Below, in pieces: positions 25,233 through 33,507 of a stretch of 64,000 bases of DNA. The translations under genes and the position numbers were made by a program. Location of the stretch: NCBI GenBank assembly GCA_016185125.1, contig JACPOC010000034.1, positions 1 to 64,000 of the forward strand. Direction: 5' to 3'. Source of the DNA: Bacteroidota bacterium (lineage in GTDB: Bacteria > Bacteroidota > Bacteroidia > B-17B0 > Aurantibacillaceae). The notes below the pieces were generated by a model that was not told the origin of the DNA, did not search any database, and worked only from the letters and a program-made list of their open reading frames with translations. Numbering within the stretch: position 1 is the stretch's first letter; each line of letters opens with the position of its first letter.

Positions 25233-25419
25233 AATCAAATGAAAGCCCCAACCATAAAACCGTTGTGTTTGCATTATTTGCAAACGTTCCGCATCAAAAA
25301 GGAAAATAACTGTTATAGTAAGTACATATTTACTCCATACCATAGGTATAGATAAAGTATGAAGCGATAGTTTTTGAAGCAGAAGAGGTTTAAGGGGTGA
25401 AAAGTTATTAACAGAAATC

Positions 25420-25442
25420 GTGTTTTACCTATGTTTTACCTA
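25420..25442 (+). promoter_or_regulatory. Right arm-type integrase sites
   Basis: Two perfect tandem copies of TGTTTTACCTA (25421-25431, 25432-25442), matching the pair at 13356-13378. They lie 44-65 bases inside the right att core. Confidence 0.65.
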
Positions 25443-25449
25443 AAAATGA

Positions 25450-25474
25450 AAAACCCACGACTGGCGTGGGTTTT
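25450..25474. terminator. Element-borne terminator next to tRNA-Glu
   Basis: A perfect 10-bp stem AAAACCCACG / CGTGGGTTTT with a 5-base loop. It lies 12 bases beyond the tRNA 3' end in the direction of tRNA transcription and would replace the native terminator at 13169-13195. Confidence 0.85.
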
Positions 25475-25476
25475 AT

Positions 25477-25498
25477 GCTACTTAAGTAGCCCGTACGG
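25477..25498. repeat. Right attachment site (within tRNA-Glu)
   Basis: The 22-bp copy matching 13219-13240 with one mismatch. The core GTAGCCCGTACGG covers the acceptor 3' strand and part of the T arm of tRNA-Glu. Confidence 0.88.
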
Positions 25499-25558
25499 GA
25501 ATCGAACCCGTGTTTCATCCGTGAAAGGGACGTGTCCTGACCCCTAGACGAACGGGCC
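25487..25558 (-). tRNA. tRNA-Glu (UUC)
   Basis: A full cloverleaf on the minus strand. The acceptor GGCCCGT pairs with ACGGGCT. The D stem GTCT/GGAC, anticodon stem CGTCC/GGATG with loop CTTTCAC (anticodon TTC) and T stem ACGGG/CCCGT around TTCGATT all fold. CCA is not encoded. Its 3' end is the integration site of the element to the left, and the tRNA remains intact. Confidence 0.96.
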
Positions 25559-25710
25559 TTGTTTTTATGCCTCAAGGCAGGCGCCAAACGTTAAAATTTG
25601 GATTGCAAAGGTACAAAGAAATTTATAATATCAAAACAAATTCAGAATATTTTTTATTGGTTCAAATTTCCTCGCGTATGGTTTCTTCCTAAAAAAGGTA
25701 CGGAAAATAA

Positions 25711-27063
25711 CTAAAATGAGGTGTATAGCACTCTCCCTACAAAAAAGTAAATTGTTATGCCAATGATGTCGTTTAAGGTGGTAACAAAAGGCCCTGTGGC
25801 TAAAGCCGGATTAATTTTAAAACGGTTCATGGTTAAGGGCACAAAAGTTCCTAAAAAAGAAGCGCATAAAATAACGGTGAATAATGCAACACTCACCGTG
25901 GCCGCCAGCTTCCAGTTTTCAATTAGCAAAGCGTAGCCCCAAATTAATCCCGAACAAATGGTTCCGTTAATTATCCCTACTCCTAACTCTTTAAATAATT
26001 TTGAGGTTATATTATCGCCCAGCAAGGTATTATTGGCCAAACCCTGCACAATGATGGCACTGCTTTGCACCCCCACATTACCACCCATGGCTCCAATTAA
26101 TGGAATAAAAAAAGCCATTTCAGGATGTATTTTAAGATGGTTTTCGTAAGTACCAATAATACGCGATCCAACAATTCCGCCACACATTCCAACTAATAAC
26201 CATGGAATCCGCGCACGTGAGAGTCGCCATAAATGATCGTTCGTATCTACATCATCCGAAATACCGCTCATGCGCTGTATACTTTCTTCAGCCGCCTCGG
26301 TAATCACATCCACAATGTCGTCGATGGTAATACGCCCTACGAGTCTTCCAAACTGATCTACTACCGGTAAAACCACTAAGTCATATTTTTGCATGATCTC
26401 CGCAATTTCTTCACTGGTGGTACTTGTTTTTACATACTGAATATCGGGATCCTGAATTTCTTCAATGCGAGCTAAAGGATGCGATATGATTAATTTTTTT
26501 AAGGAAAGCATTCCAATGAGCCGCTCGTTGTTATCCACCACATACACGGCGTACATTACATCCACATTATCTGTTTGCCTTCGTATCTCTTCAATACAAG
26601 CAGTTACTGTTTCAAACCCATACACACTTACTAATTCCTTTGCCATTAAGGAACCCGCGGTGCCTTCCTCATAATTGATAAGCTCGGCAATGTCACTGGC
26701 CTGATCAAGATCTTCAATATGTGAAAGAACTTCTTCCTGAATGTTCTGCGGCAATTCTGAAATAACATCGGCCGCGTCATCACTGTCCATGTTATCAATC
26801 TGCTCGGCAATTTGCTTCGAACTAAAAGTGGCTAATAAACGCTCGCGCGTATCATCGTCAAGCTCTAATAAAACTTTGGGTGCGGTTTCATCATCCAACA
26901 GTTCATATATATACGCGGCTTCGGTTACACGCAGTAAATTGATAATTTCGGCAATATCCGGCGCATACAGTTCATGCAGCTGTTCATTAAGATATGCGGC
27001 ATTTTTTTCTTCAATGGCATCTCTTAACTTTTCTAAATATTCTGAGGTTAGTTCAAATTGCAT
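25711..27063 (-). CDS. mgtE: Magnesium transporter MgtE
   Basis: A 450-residue magnesium channel. The N-terminal superhelical domain has repeated LLRVTE, LLELDDDTRERLL and DSDDAADVISELP units (about 1-130). Tandem CBS domains (about 130-255) sense Mg2+. The C-terminal five-helix pore domain includes PLIGAMGGNVGVQSS and PFVTTLNDIIG. Length and order match the family. It is monocistronic with its own promoter 16 bases before the ATG. Confidence 0.95.
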   Translation of the reverse strand: MQFELTSEYLEKLRDAIEEKNAAYLNEQLHELYAPDIAEIINLLRVTEAAYIYELLDDETAPKVLLELDDDTRERLLATFSSKQIAEQIDNMDSDDAADVISELPQNIQEEVLSHIEDLDQASDIAELINYEEGTAGSLMAKELVSVYGFETVTACIEEIRRQTDNVDVMYAVYVVDNNERLIGMLSLKKLIISHPLARIEEIQDPDIQYVKTSTTSEEIAEIMQKYDLVVLPVVDQFGRLVGRITIDDIVDVITEAAEESIQRMSGISDDVDTNDHLWRLSRARIPWLLVGMCGGIVGSRIIGTYENHLKIHPEMAFFIPLIGAMGGNVGVQSSAIIVQGLANNTLLGDNITSKLFKELGVGIINGTICSGLIWGYALLIENWKLAATVSVALFTVILCASFLGTFVPLTMNRFKINPALATGPFVTTLNDIIGITIYFFVGRVLYTSF

Positions 27064-27079
27064 GATTAAAAAGCCTTTG

Positions 27080-27087
27080 CAAAAGTA
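27080..27087 (-). promoter_or_regulatory. mgtE -7 box
   Basis: Reads TACTTTTG on the minus strand, matching TAnnTTTG, with 16 bases to the mgtE ATG. Confidence 0.5.
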
Positions 27088-27090
27088 AAA

Positions 27091-27615
27091 CTATTTATTA
27101 AGATTTAGTTGCTTAAAGGCCAATTTTATCCTGCTAATAATGGCGGGTGGCTGTGGATGTTGTTTTAAGTCTTGTAAAAGTAATACTAATTCATTTATAA
27201 GCTCAGGATGTTGAGAGCAAATATTACATGCCACCGTGATAGAAAATGCCCGAACAGCTATTGGGGCTTTGAGATCTTGTATAAATTTAAAACAAATGTC
27301 AATTAATTCCGACTGGTTTTTTTCAGGAATTGACAAAGTTTGAAAGATGCGTAGAATATTTCTAGGAATGGCCGGATGCTGATTGGTAATTTTTAATTTC
27401 TGAATAAGCAAACCAATTTTAGGCTGTATGAATTGGGGATAGACGATTGCGATTTCACTCAAAGGCCAACCTGCACATTGTGACAAACGAGATTCACCAT
27501 TCAAAAAAATGTCAAATAATTCATTAAACTTTTCCCGATCCTTACCCACATAATTAATTATGCGGAGAGTTTGAAGTTTACTGTGCTCTTTCCGTATGGC
27601 CTCTTTTAAATCCAT
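27091..27615 (-). CDS. HEAT-like repeat protein
   Basis: A 174-residue all-helical protein with tandem helix pairs of HEAT/armadillo type (for example PLSEIAIVYPQFIQPKIGLLIQKL and VRAFSITVACNICSQHPELI). Probably a protein-binding scaffold of unknown role. Its ATG overlaps the stop of the upstream EamA gene by 10 bases, so the two are translationally coupled. Confidence 0.75.
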   Translation of the reverse strand: MDLKEAIRKEHSKLQTLRIINYVGKDREKFNELFDIFLNGESRLSQCAGWPLSEIAIVYPQFIQPKIGLLIQKLKITNQHPAIPRNILRIFQTLSIPEKNQSELIDICFKFIQDLKAPIAVRAFSITVACNICSQHPELINELVLLLQDLKQHPQPPAIISRIKLAFKQLNLNK

Positions 27616-28550
27616 AATACAATAGTATTACTCCATATTAAAACGAAAACACCACTCACAGCCAATACACAAGCAAAAAAAGCGGCAACTGTTATCTTTT
27701 CTTTATAAAAATAATAATTGAGAGGTAATACAAATACAGGAATCAAAGCGAAAATAGTTTGTGCTTCCGCAACTTTTAAATAAGTTATTGCTACGAGGGA
27801 TAAACTCACTCCCAATACCGGACCCAAAATTGTTCCGGCCAGCATATATTTAAAGCCCTTATTTTGATTTGAGAAAATGATCTTTGAACTTTTGATAAAA
27901 CTTTTACTGAAAAGCGAAATAAGCATGGCTCCAACAAAGGCGAATAATAATCTGATCCACACTGCTTGCAACGTAGGAATTTCAATTAGTTCGGTTGTTT
28001 TTTGAAATCCCAGTTTGGTAAGCACTAAACCGCAACCCTGACAAAGTGCTCCGGTAATCCCATAAAATATTCCTGATTTGTTTCTGGAAAAACCTTTGCT
28101 TACCGAATCTTCAGCATCTTTTTTTGAAAGGGTTAACCAAACTACACCGCTAAGCGTTATGCCCATGCCCATAATACCAACAAAATTAATTTCTTCCTTC
28201 AAAATGAGGGAACCTAAAATTAAAGTTGAACAAGGTGCTATGGTTGTATATAAACTTCCTAATTTTGGTCCTAATATTTTAAAAGAATTGAAGGAACAAA
28301 AATCGCCGATGGTAAAGCCGATGACGCCTGACAAGCCTAAATAAAAATAGTTGTGAAAGGTTGGGTTTACCGCAAGCGCATAAGGGGATATCCAATAATA
28401 ACAGCAGGCAATAATGCTGATAAAAATCCAGGCAAGCAATAAACGGTATTGATTCAGCGCTGCGGTCCCAAAACGTTTAGCGGCTTCAGTAAAAGGAAAA
28501 ATCCCTAAACTCCAGCAGAGTGTTGTAATGAGGGCAAGGAATATTCCCAT
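27606..28550 (-). CDS. EamA/DMT-family transporter
   Basis: A 314-residue inner-membrane protein with ten hydrophobic helices in two EamA repeats (first from ITTLCWSLGIFPFTEAAK, second from GIFYGITGALCQGCGLVLTK). These drug/metabolite transporters export or import small metabolites; the substrate is not predictable. It overlaps the HEAT-like gene downstream and follows the YggS gene by 27 bases. Confidence 0.85.
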   Translation of the reverse strand: MGIFLALITTLCWSLGIFPFTEAAKRFGTAALNQYRLLLAWIFISIIACCYYWISPYALAVNPTFHNYFYLGLSGVIGFTIGDFCSFNSFKILGPKLGSLYTTIAPCSTLILGSLILKEEINFVGIMGMGITLSGVVWLTLSKKDAEDSVSKGFSRNKSGIFYGITGALCQGCGLVLTKLGFQKTTELIEIPTLQAVWIRLLFAFVGAMLISLFSKSFIKSSKIIFSNQNKGFKYMLAGTILGPVLGVSLSLVAITYLKVAEAQTIFALIPVFVLPLNYYFYKEKITVAAFFACVLAVSGVFVLIWSNTIVLWI

Positions 28551-28577
28551 TTAGTTCAGTAGTGCAGTTTTTTGTTA

Positions 28578-29243
28578 TTAGTGATTAATATAAGTTCGAT
28601 TTCCGAAAATGGAACTGCCTAAACGTACCATGTTACTGCCGCACTCAATTGCCAGCGGATAATCGCCACTCATTCCAAAGCTAAGAACCGTTAGTTTTGG
28701 ATTAATAGCTAACATCCTAGTCTGGAAATTTTTAAGAGCCCTAAATTCGGTTTTAATTTGTTCATTGCTATCTGTATTGGAAGCCATAGCCATAAAACCT
28801 TTTACATTAATGTTTTTCAATTCTTTAATTTCTTCTGAGCTTAATAATTCTTCGCATTCTTTATAATCAAGGCCAAACTTCGTTTCTTCTTTTGCAATAA
28901 AAAGTTGAAGCAAACAATTTACAATTATATTAATTTTTTCAGCTTGTTTGTTTATTTCCTTTAACAGTTTAACGCTATCAACTCCATGGATAAGATACAC
29001 AAAGGGAACAATTAATTTTACTTTATTCGTTTGTAAATGACCTATAAAATGCCAATGGATATCTTTTGGAAGTTGCTCGTGTTTATCTACAAGCTCTTGA
29101 ACGTAATTCTCACCAAAATCTTTATGCCCGGCCTCATAAACTTGTAAAATTAATTCAATAGGTTTGGTTTTAGAAACAGCAACCAAGGTAACGGTTTGAG
29201 GAAGGTGACCCTTTATTTTAAGAAAATTTTCTTGAACTGTCAT
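28578..29243 (-). CDS. YggS/PROSC-family PLP homeostasis protein
   Basis: A 221-residue PLP-binding protein with an alanine-racemase-like barrel. VAVSKTKP holds the PLP lysine (about residue 25). DFGENYVQELVDK, WHFIGHLQTNK, KFGLDYKE and LSFGMSGDYPLAIECGSNMVRLGSSIFG are the family signatures. It buffers pyridoxal phosphate and affects amino-acid pools. First gene of a probable three-gene run. Confidence 0.93.
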   Translation of the reverse strand: MTVQENFLKIKGHLPQTVTLVAVSKTKPIELILQVYEAGHKDFGENYVQELVDKHEQLPKDIHWHFIGHLQTNKVKLIVPFVYLIHGVDSVKLLKEINKQAEKINIIVNCLLQLFIAKEETKFGLDYKECEELLSSEEIKELKNINVKGFMAMASNTDSNEQIKTEFRALKNFQTRMLAINPKLTVLSFGMSGDYPLAIECGSNMVRLGSSIFGNRTYINH

Positions 29244-29433
29244 TTTAGATTATATTCTTATTCCTATTAAACAAACATCGGGCATTATGTATCTCAATTT
29301 ACCTTTAAGTTGCATAACAAAAAACCTTCTCTTATGACAAATATAACTCTGTTTCTCAAATTATCTCCAAGTCAAAACGTTTAAAGTTTACAAAACTTGT
29401 AAAAGAAAAACAAACTGATAAAGTTTCCAAATA

Positions 29434-29523
29434 GGCTCACTCAATTACCCGTGGTTTAGGTGAAAATACCCGCCATTTAGGTTATATGATTAAAAATTTA
29501 GGATCGGAGCTTAAATTTTTGGC
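29434..29523 (+). repeat. Remnant of a 21-bp periodic repeat
   Basis: TTTAGG recurs at 29455, 29476 and 29497, exactly 21 bp apart, with a degenerate fourth copy at 29518. Read in one frame the units give (R/K)-x-L-G-x-x-x heptads. The same period and core occur in the large array at about 42 kb. Flanking sequence from 29244 is AT-rich with no gene. Confidence 0.7.
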
Positions 29524-29585
29524 TTCCAATTAAAATGAAGGAAATCCCAACTACCAACTGGCACATAATTTTTATAATTCAAAAT

Positions 29586-30044
29586 ATGTGGATTAAATTA
29601 AGAGCCTGGTTGCATAAAAAAAACATTCCTTTAAGATTGGTGCTTGCCGTATTGGCGGGTATTGTTATCTCAAAACTATTAATGGCAATTACGCATTACA
29701 TCTTATACTTTATGGATATATTTCCAGCCCCTAATAAACCCATGTTTAACACCGAGTTGTTATGGGTTGCTTTAGTGTTTCATAGTTTTTACGCAGTGGT
29801 TAGCGCTTATTTTACAGCTCAAATAGCTAAAGAAAGAGCCTCTAAAGCTGCCTTTGTTTTAGGCACCAAGGAAGCTATTGTATGGTTAATTGGCATTGTG
29901 CTTTTATGGAATCAGGCGCCTGCCTGGTTTAATATAACCAAGGCTGTGCTTGGTATTCCTTTAGCGGTTTTTGGGGGCCGGATTTACAAATGGCATAAAA
30001 AACGTGTAGAAAATAATATGTTATTAAAAGCGCCACAAACATAA
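29586..30044 (+). CDS. Small multi-pass membrane protein
   Basis: A membrane protein with four predicted helices (LVLAVLAGIVISKLLMAI, LLWVALVFHSFYAVV, AIVWLIGIVLLW, AVLGIPLAVFGGRIY) and a basic N-terminus. I chose ATG at 29586 (MWIKLRAWLHKKN). An upstream ATG at 29535 adds 17 residues directly abutting the repeat remnant. Family not recognised. Confidence 0.65.
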   Translation: MWIKLRAWLHKKNIPLRLVLAVLAGIVISKLLMAITHYILYFMDIFPAPNKPMFNTELLWVALVFHSFYAVVSAYFTAQIAKERASKAAFVLGTKEAIVWLIGIVLLWNQAPAWFNITKAVLGIPLAVFGGRIYKWHKKRVENNMLLKAPQT

Positions 30045-30100
30045 ATTCTGAAATTTTTATGTAAGTAAATTGCTTAGGAAGTATACAAAAAAGAAGCCTA

Positions 30101-30253
30101 AACAAAAATAATTTTACCGAAGTTCAGCGTACTACCGTGTCATCAACATTTGTAGGAGGCTTAGCAAGTAACGCCGTGTATTGGTTTAGAGTGTTATTAA
30201 TACAAGCCCCTGGTGATAAACTTTCGGAAGCCAAGGGAATTGTTACTTCCTGA
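30101..30253 (+). pseudogene. Possible gene remnant
   Basis: An open frame without start reads NFTEVQRTTVSSTFVGGLAS, then NAVYWFRVLLIQAPGDKLSE, then stop. The codon pattern looks protein-like, and the segment recalls the end of a membrane transporter, but this is weak. Confidence 0.3.
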
Positions 30254-30276
30254 TTACAGATAAATATGATCAAAAA

Positions 30277-30311
30277 AAAATCCCGCTTAGTAAAAAACTA
30301 AACGGGATTTT
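30277..30311. terminator. Bidirectional terminator
   Basis: Stem AAAATCCCG / CGGGATTTT extended by an inner TTAG/CTAA pair, flanked by A and T runs. It lies after the M43 protease gene on the minus strand. Confidence 0.85.
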
Positions 30312-30327
30312 CAATTAAAAAAGGTTT

Positions 30328-32502
30328 TTACTCAATAATTAATTTTTTACTCATTTTAGCACCGTTAACGCTCAGGTTAACAAAATAAATGCCGGGGCTT
30401 AAGCTGTTGTTTTTGTTAATAGTAATACTTTGCTCGCCCGGGGCGGCATTTATAGCGGCAGAAGGAAGAACTTTTCTTCCTAAAACATCCATTACATCTA
30501 AACTCACAAAAGCGGCGTCGTTTAATTTAAATTTAACAAGCGCTTCGCCATTAGAAGGGTTAGGGTAAAGGCTAAATTTAACGCTTTTAAAAAGTTCGTT
30601 AACACCCACCGAGCTGCTGCCCGAAAAATTAATATCATCCAGGTAAATGTTGTTTCCACCGCTACCGGCAGTGCTTCTTTGAAAAGAAAAACGAAGCATT
30701 ACTGAAGCTGAATTAGCGTAAGTGTTCCAGTTAGGATAAATATTAAGGTTTACATGCGTCCATTGCGATAAAGTAGGCACAAAGGGTGCAGTAGAAACCC
30801 CACCCGAAAGGGAAGCCAGCAAGCTCGCAGATGGCCCGTAAATTATTCCCCAAGTGGCGCCGCAATCTTTTGAAGCCTCCACTCTAAATAAATCGTTGGT
30901 GGTAGAGCTGTAACGCGCATAGGCAACTTTAAAGGTAAAGGTATCGGCAGGGTTATTTACAATGTCAATTAAAGGCATATTTAAAATATCAGTTTCGCCG
31001 GCCGGAGATGTGGTTCCGTCTAAAAACATAGAATTAGCACCCGTTAAGGCCGCGGAATTTGTAAGTGCCCAGGTAACGTTGGCGTTTGGATTGGTAATTG
31101 ACCAGTTGGCCGGAAGGCCGGCTTCAAAACTTTCGGTATAAGGTAAAGAAAGTGCTGCACCGGGATTAATTACTGTAACCGTTCTGGTTGTTACGCTGCT
31201 GCCATTGCTGTTAGATACTGTTAAAGATACTGTTGCTACACCCGCGCTTGCAAAAGTTGCACTTGTAATGGCAGAGGAAGGTGATGCAAAGCTAAGGCCT
31301 GTTGTACCCGTCCACGAATAAGAAGTAATGCTGCCGTTGTAAGAATAATCTTTAAACGATAAAGAACTACCCACACAAACCGTGTAGGAATTGGTAGTGG
31401 ATATAAATTCGGCTATGGGCGCGCAGTTACCCGAGCCTGCAATATCTGTAAATGCCAAATTGCCGGCAGAGATTAAATTGTTTCTTCCGCCCACTGTAGA
31501 TTGTAACGCAGTGCGCATGCGGGTTGTTTGGCCTTGGGTAAAATTTTTAGCGCATGAAGAATAATCCATAAAGTTCTGCACATTTTGAAAATAATTATTG
31601 CTGTTGCCCGGATTAGGCGAGGTACAAGTATAAGCTGTGTTGGTAGAACTGGCGGGGCAAGTACTAAAATTACCTTTAGTATCCGGTGTATCGGAAACAC
31701 CATCGCCGCCGGAGGTTGAACCACAGGAAACACCGGGGTTATTGGTGCTGCCAAAGGTGTGTGATAAATTTAACCAGTGCCCTGCTTCGTGTGATAAAGA
31801 GCGCGCGTTTAAGCCGCTTAAAAAACCATTGTGATAAACGATACAATCGTGAAGATTTCCTGTGCCCCATGTTCCGGGCAAATAGGTATAGCCTACAATA
31901 GTGCCGGGACCGGGATTAGCCGCAACAATCTGTTTTACAATAATAATGTTCATGTATTTTGTAGGATCCCAAACCAATCCGTTATAATAAGCCGAAGAGC
32001 CGCCCGCGCCTGACTGGCTCCAGTCTGTTCTGGTATCGTATAAATGTCTAATTCCATTGGTGCAATTTCCGTTAGGATCTTTTTTAGCCAATACAAACAC
32101 AATATCGCTATTAACATAAAGGGATTTAAATGGGGCGAAAATCTGTGCCGTATCAGAACCCGTGCGTGCGTAATCGCTGTTCATTTGTTTTAAGGCCGCA
32201 ATTATTAATGCGTCGGATACATTTTCGCTTCCTCCGGTATGCAACACATGAAATACAACCGGTACGGTATACTGTACAAGTGCTACTTTATTTACTTTAA
32301 GATTTGCTTCTGCTTCCAAATAACTTTTTTGAAGTTTAAACTGTTCGCTCTGATACTTAGCGCGTGCTTCCGGAAATTCTTTAAAGTGCTGCTCCATAGC
32401 GTCAAAGGTATTACATGGCTGTATGGATTGAGATTGTGCAAAACCCGTGAAAGAGCTTATTAGTGCCAAACTCAGAGCAATTGTAGATAACTGTATTTTC
32501 AT
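30328..32502 (-). CDS. Secreted M43 (pappalysin-type) zinc metalloprotease, T9SS substrate
   Basis: A 724-residue exported protease. It has a signal peptide (TIALSLALISSFTGFAQ), then a catalytic domain with LSHEAGHWLNLSHTFG (HExxHxxxxxH zinc ligands, metzincin type) and a Met-turn NFMDYSSC. A PKD domain (PIAEFISTTNSYTVCVGSSL), a MAM/jelly-roll-like segment and a C-terminal sorting domain (LYPNPSNGEALVKF, SKKLIIE) follow. Probably degrades external proteins. Confidence 0.92.
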   Translation of the reverse strand: MKIQLSTIALSLALISSFTGFAQSQSIQPCNTFDAMEQHFKEFPEARAKYQSEQFKLQKSYLEAEANLKVNKVALVQYTVPVVFHVLHTGGSENVSDALIIAALKQMNSDYARTGSDTAQIFAPFKSLYVNSDIVFVLAKKDPNGNCTNGIRHLYDTRTDWSQSGAGGSSAYYNGLVWDPTKYMNIIIVKQIVAANPGPGTIVGYTYLPGTWGTGNLHDCIVYHNGFLSGLNARSLSHEAGHWLNLSHTFGSTNNPGVSCGSTSGGDGVSDTPDTKGNFSTCPASSTNTAYTCTSPNPGNSNNYFQNVQNFMDYSSCAKNFTQGQTTRMRTALQSTVGGRNNLISAGNLAFTDIAGSGNCAPIAEFISTTNSYTVCVGSSLSFKDYSYNGSITSYSWTGTTGLSFASPSSAITSATFASAGVATVSLTVSNSNGSSVTTRTVTVINPGAALSLPYTESFEAGLPANWSITNPNANVTWALTNSAALTGANSMFLDGTTSPAGETDILNMPLIDIVNNPADTFTFKVAYARYSSTTNDLFRVEASKDCGATWGIIYGPSASLLASLSGGVSTAPFVPTLSQWTHVNLNIYPNWNTYANSASVMLRFSFQRSTAGSGGNNIYLDDINFSGSSSVGVNELFKSVKFSLYPNPSNGEALVKFKLNDAAFVSLDVMDVLGRKVLPSAAINAAPGEQSITINKNNSLSPGIYFVNLSVNGAKMSKKLIIE

Positions 32503-32514
32503 TTTTGTATGGTT

Positions 32515-33489
32515 TTATTTTTTTATTTTGTCTAATTGATTAAGGGCCATCATTTGCTTAATGTTATTTTGCATACCGTCAATACTTCCATCTAAAAATA
32601 TAACGTTGCCTTTACCTTCTTGAGCAAAGTTTTTAATTGCTTCCGTCCACATACTAAATACGATTAAAGAAGAATCAAGGTTGGCTTCTTCCATTTCTTT
32701 GGCGGCTCCGGCCATACCTTTGGCAACTTCCTGCCTGAACAAAGCAATACCCTGCCCTTTTAATTGCGAGGCATCTTTTTCGGCCTGCGCAGAAATCTTA
32801 ATAAAATTACCTTCGGCTTCAGCAGCCTTTGTTCGGGTAATTAATAAGGCCTGCCCTTCGTTTTCGGCAGCCGATTTAAGGTTGTTACTTGCAACCACTT
32901 TTGCCATAGAGCGCATTACTTCTTCATCAAAAGTAATATCGTTTAGTTGAAGATCAATTAAATGATAGCCCCAGTTTTCGAGGGTAAGATCGAGTTGCTC
33001 TTTTACCGCTTCTACAATATCTCGCCTTAAAATTAAAACTTCCGATTGCTTTTTGGTTGCTACAAAAGCTCTTACCGAACCTTCTACCGAGCGCACCAGC
33101 GCCTGCATAAAATTACGTTCGTCAATAAACTTAAAAGCCACATTTTTAATAGTTTCTTCATCGCTGTTAATTACAGAATACAGAAGCATGGCGGTAAAGT
33201 TAACGTTTGCCTGATCGATGGTAACAGCCTGAAAGCCCAACTCTGAACTTCGGTTTTGTACGGATATTTTTTTAAACACTTTTTCAATAAAAGGAATTTT
33301 AAAATTTAATCCAGGCCTTAAAATACGGCTGAATTTTCCGAAAATGGTGGTGATGGCAATGGTACCTTGCTGCACCGTAACAAAGGAGAGCAAAAGTGTT
33401 AATAATATTAAAACAACGCTAAAAATCAAAAAGGGGGATAACATAAATAATCTATATTTGTTATAAAGATAGTAAATTTTACTTTTCAT
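32515..33489 (-). CDS. SPFH/Band 7 family membrane protein
   Basis: A 324-residue stomatin/prohibitin-like protein. One N-terminal membrane helix (LIFSVVLILLTLLLSFVTV) is followed by an SPFH domain (GTIAITTIFGKFSRILRPGL through the NDITFDEEV region), then a long coiled coil (KSAAENEGQALLITRTKAAE). The domain scaffolds membrane microdomains and often protects membrane proteases. It lies 12 bases downstream of the M43 start region on the same strand. Divergent from the TPR gene with 18 bases between starts. Confidence 0.85.
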   Translation of the reverse strand: MKSKIYYLYNKYRLFMLSPFLIFSVVLILLTLLLSFVTVQQGTIAITTIFGKFSRILRPGLNFKIPFIEKVFKKISVQNRSSELGFQAVTIDQANVNFTAMLLYSVINSDEETIKNVAFKFIDERNFMQALVRSVEGSVRAFVATKKQSEVLILRRDIVEAVKEQLDLTLENWGYHLIDLQLNDITFDEEVMRSMAKVVASNNLKSAAENEGQALLITRTKAAEAEGNFIKISAQAEKDASQLKGQGIALFRQEVAKGMAGAAKEMEEANLDSSLIVFSMWTEAIKNFAQEGKGNVIFLDGSIDGMQNNIKQMMALNQLDKIKK

Positions 33490-33507
33490 TCATAATCCAT
33501 ATTAAAA

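Larger units (their letters stand above)
13228..25498. mobile_element. Integrative element in tRNA-Glu (about 12.3 kb)
   Basis: The element lies between two copies of a 22-bp sequence (13219-13240 and 25477-25498) that differ at one base. The right copy is the 3' end of an intact tRNA-Glu gene. A tyrosine recombinase gene sits at the left end, and tandem 11-bp repeats sit near both ends. Cargo includes Fic, RteC-like, DUF2357 and OLD-family proteins and a cluster of small unknown genes. No relaxase, coupling protein, phage packaging or tail gene is visible, so its transfer must rely on helpers or be lost. Confidence 0.88.
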
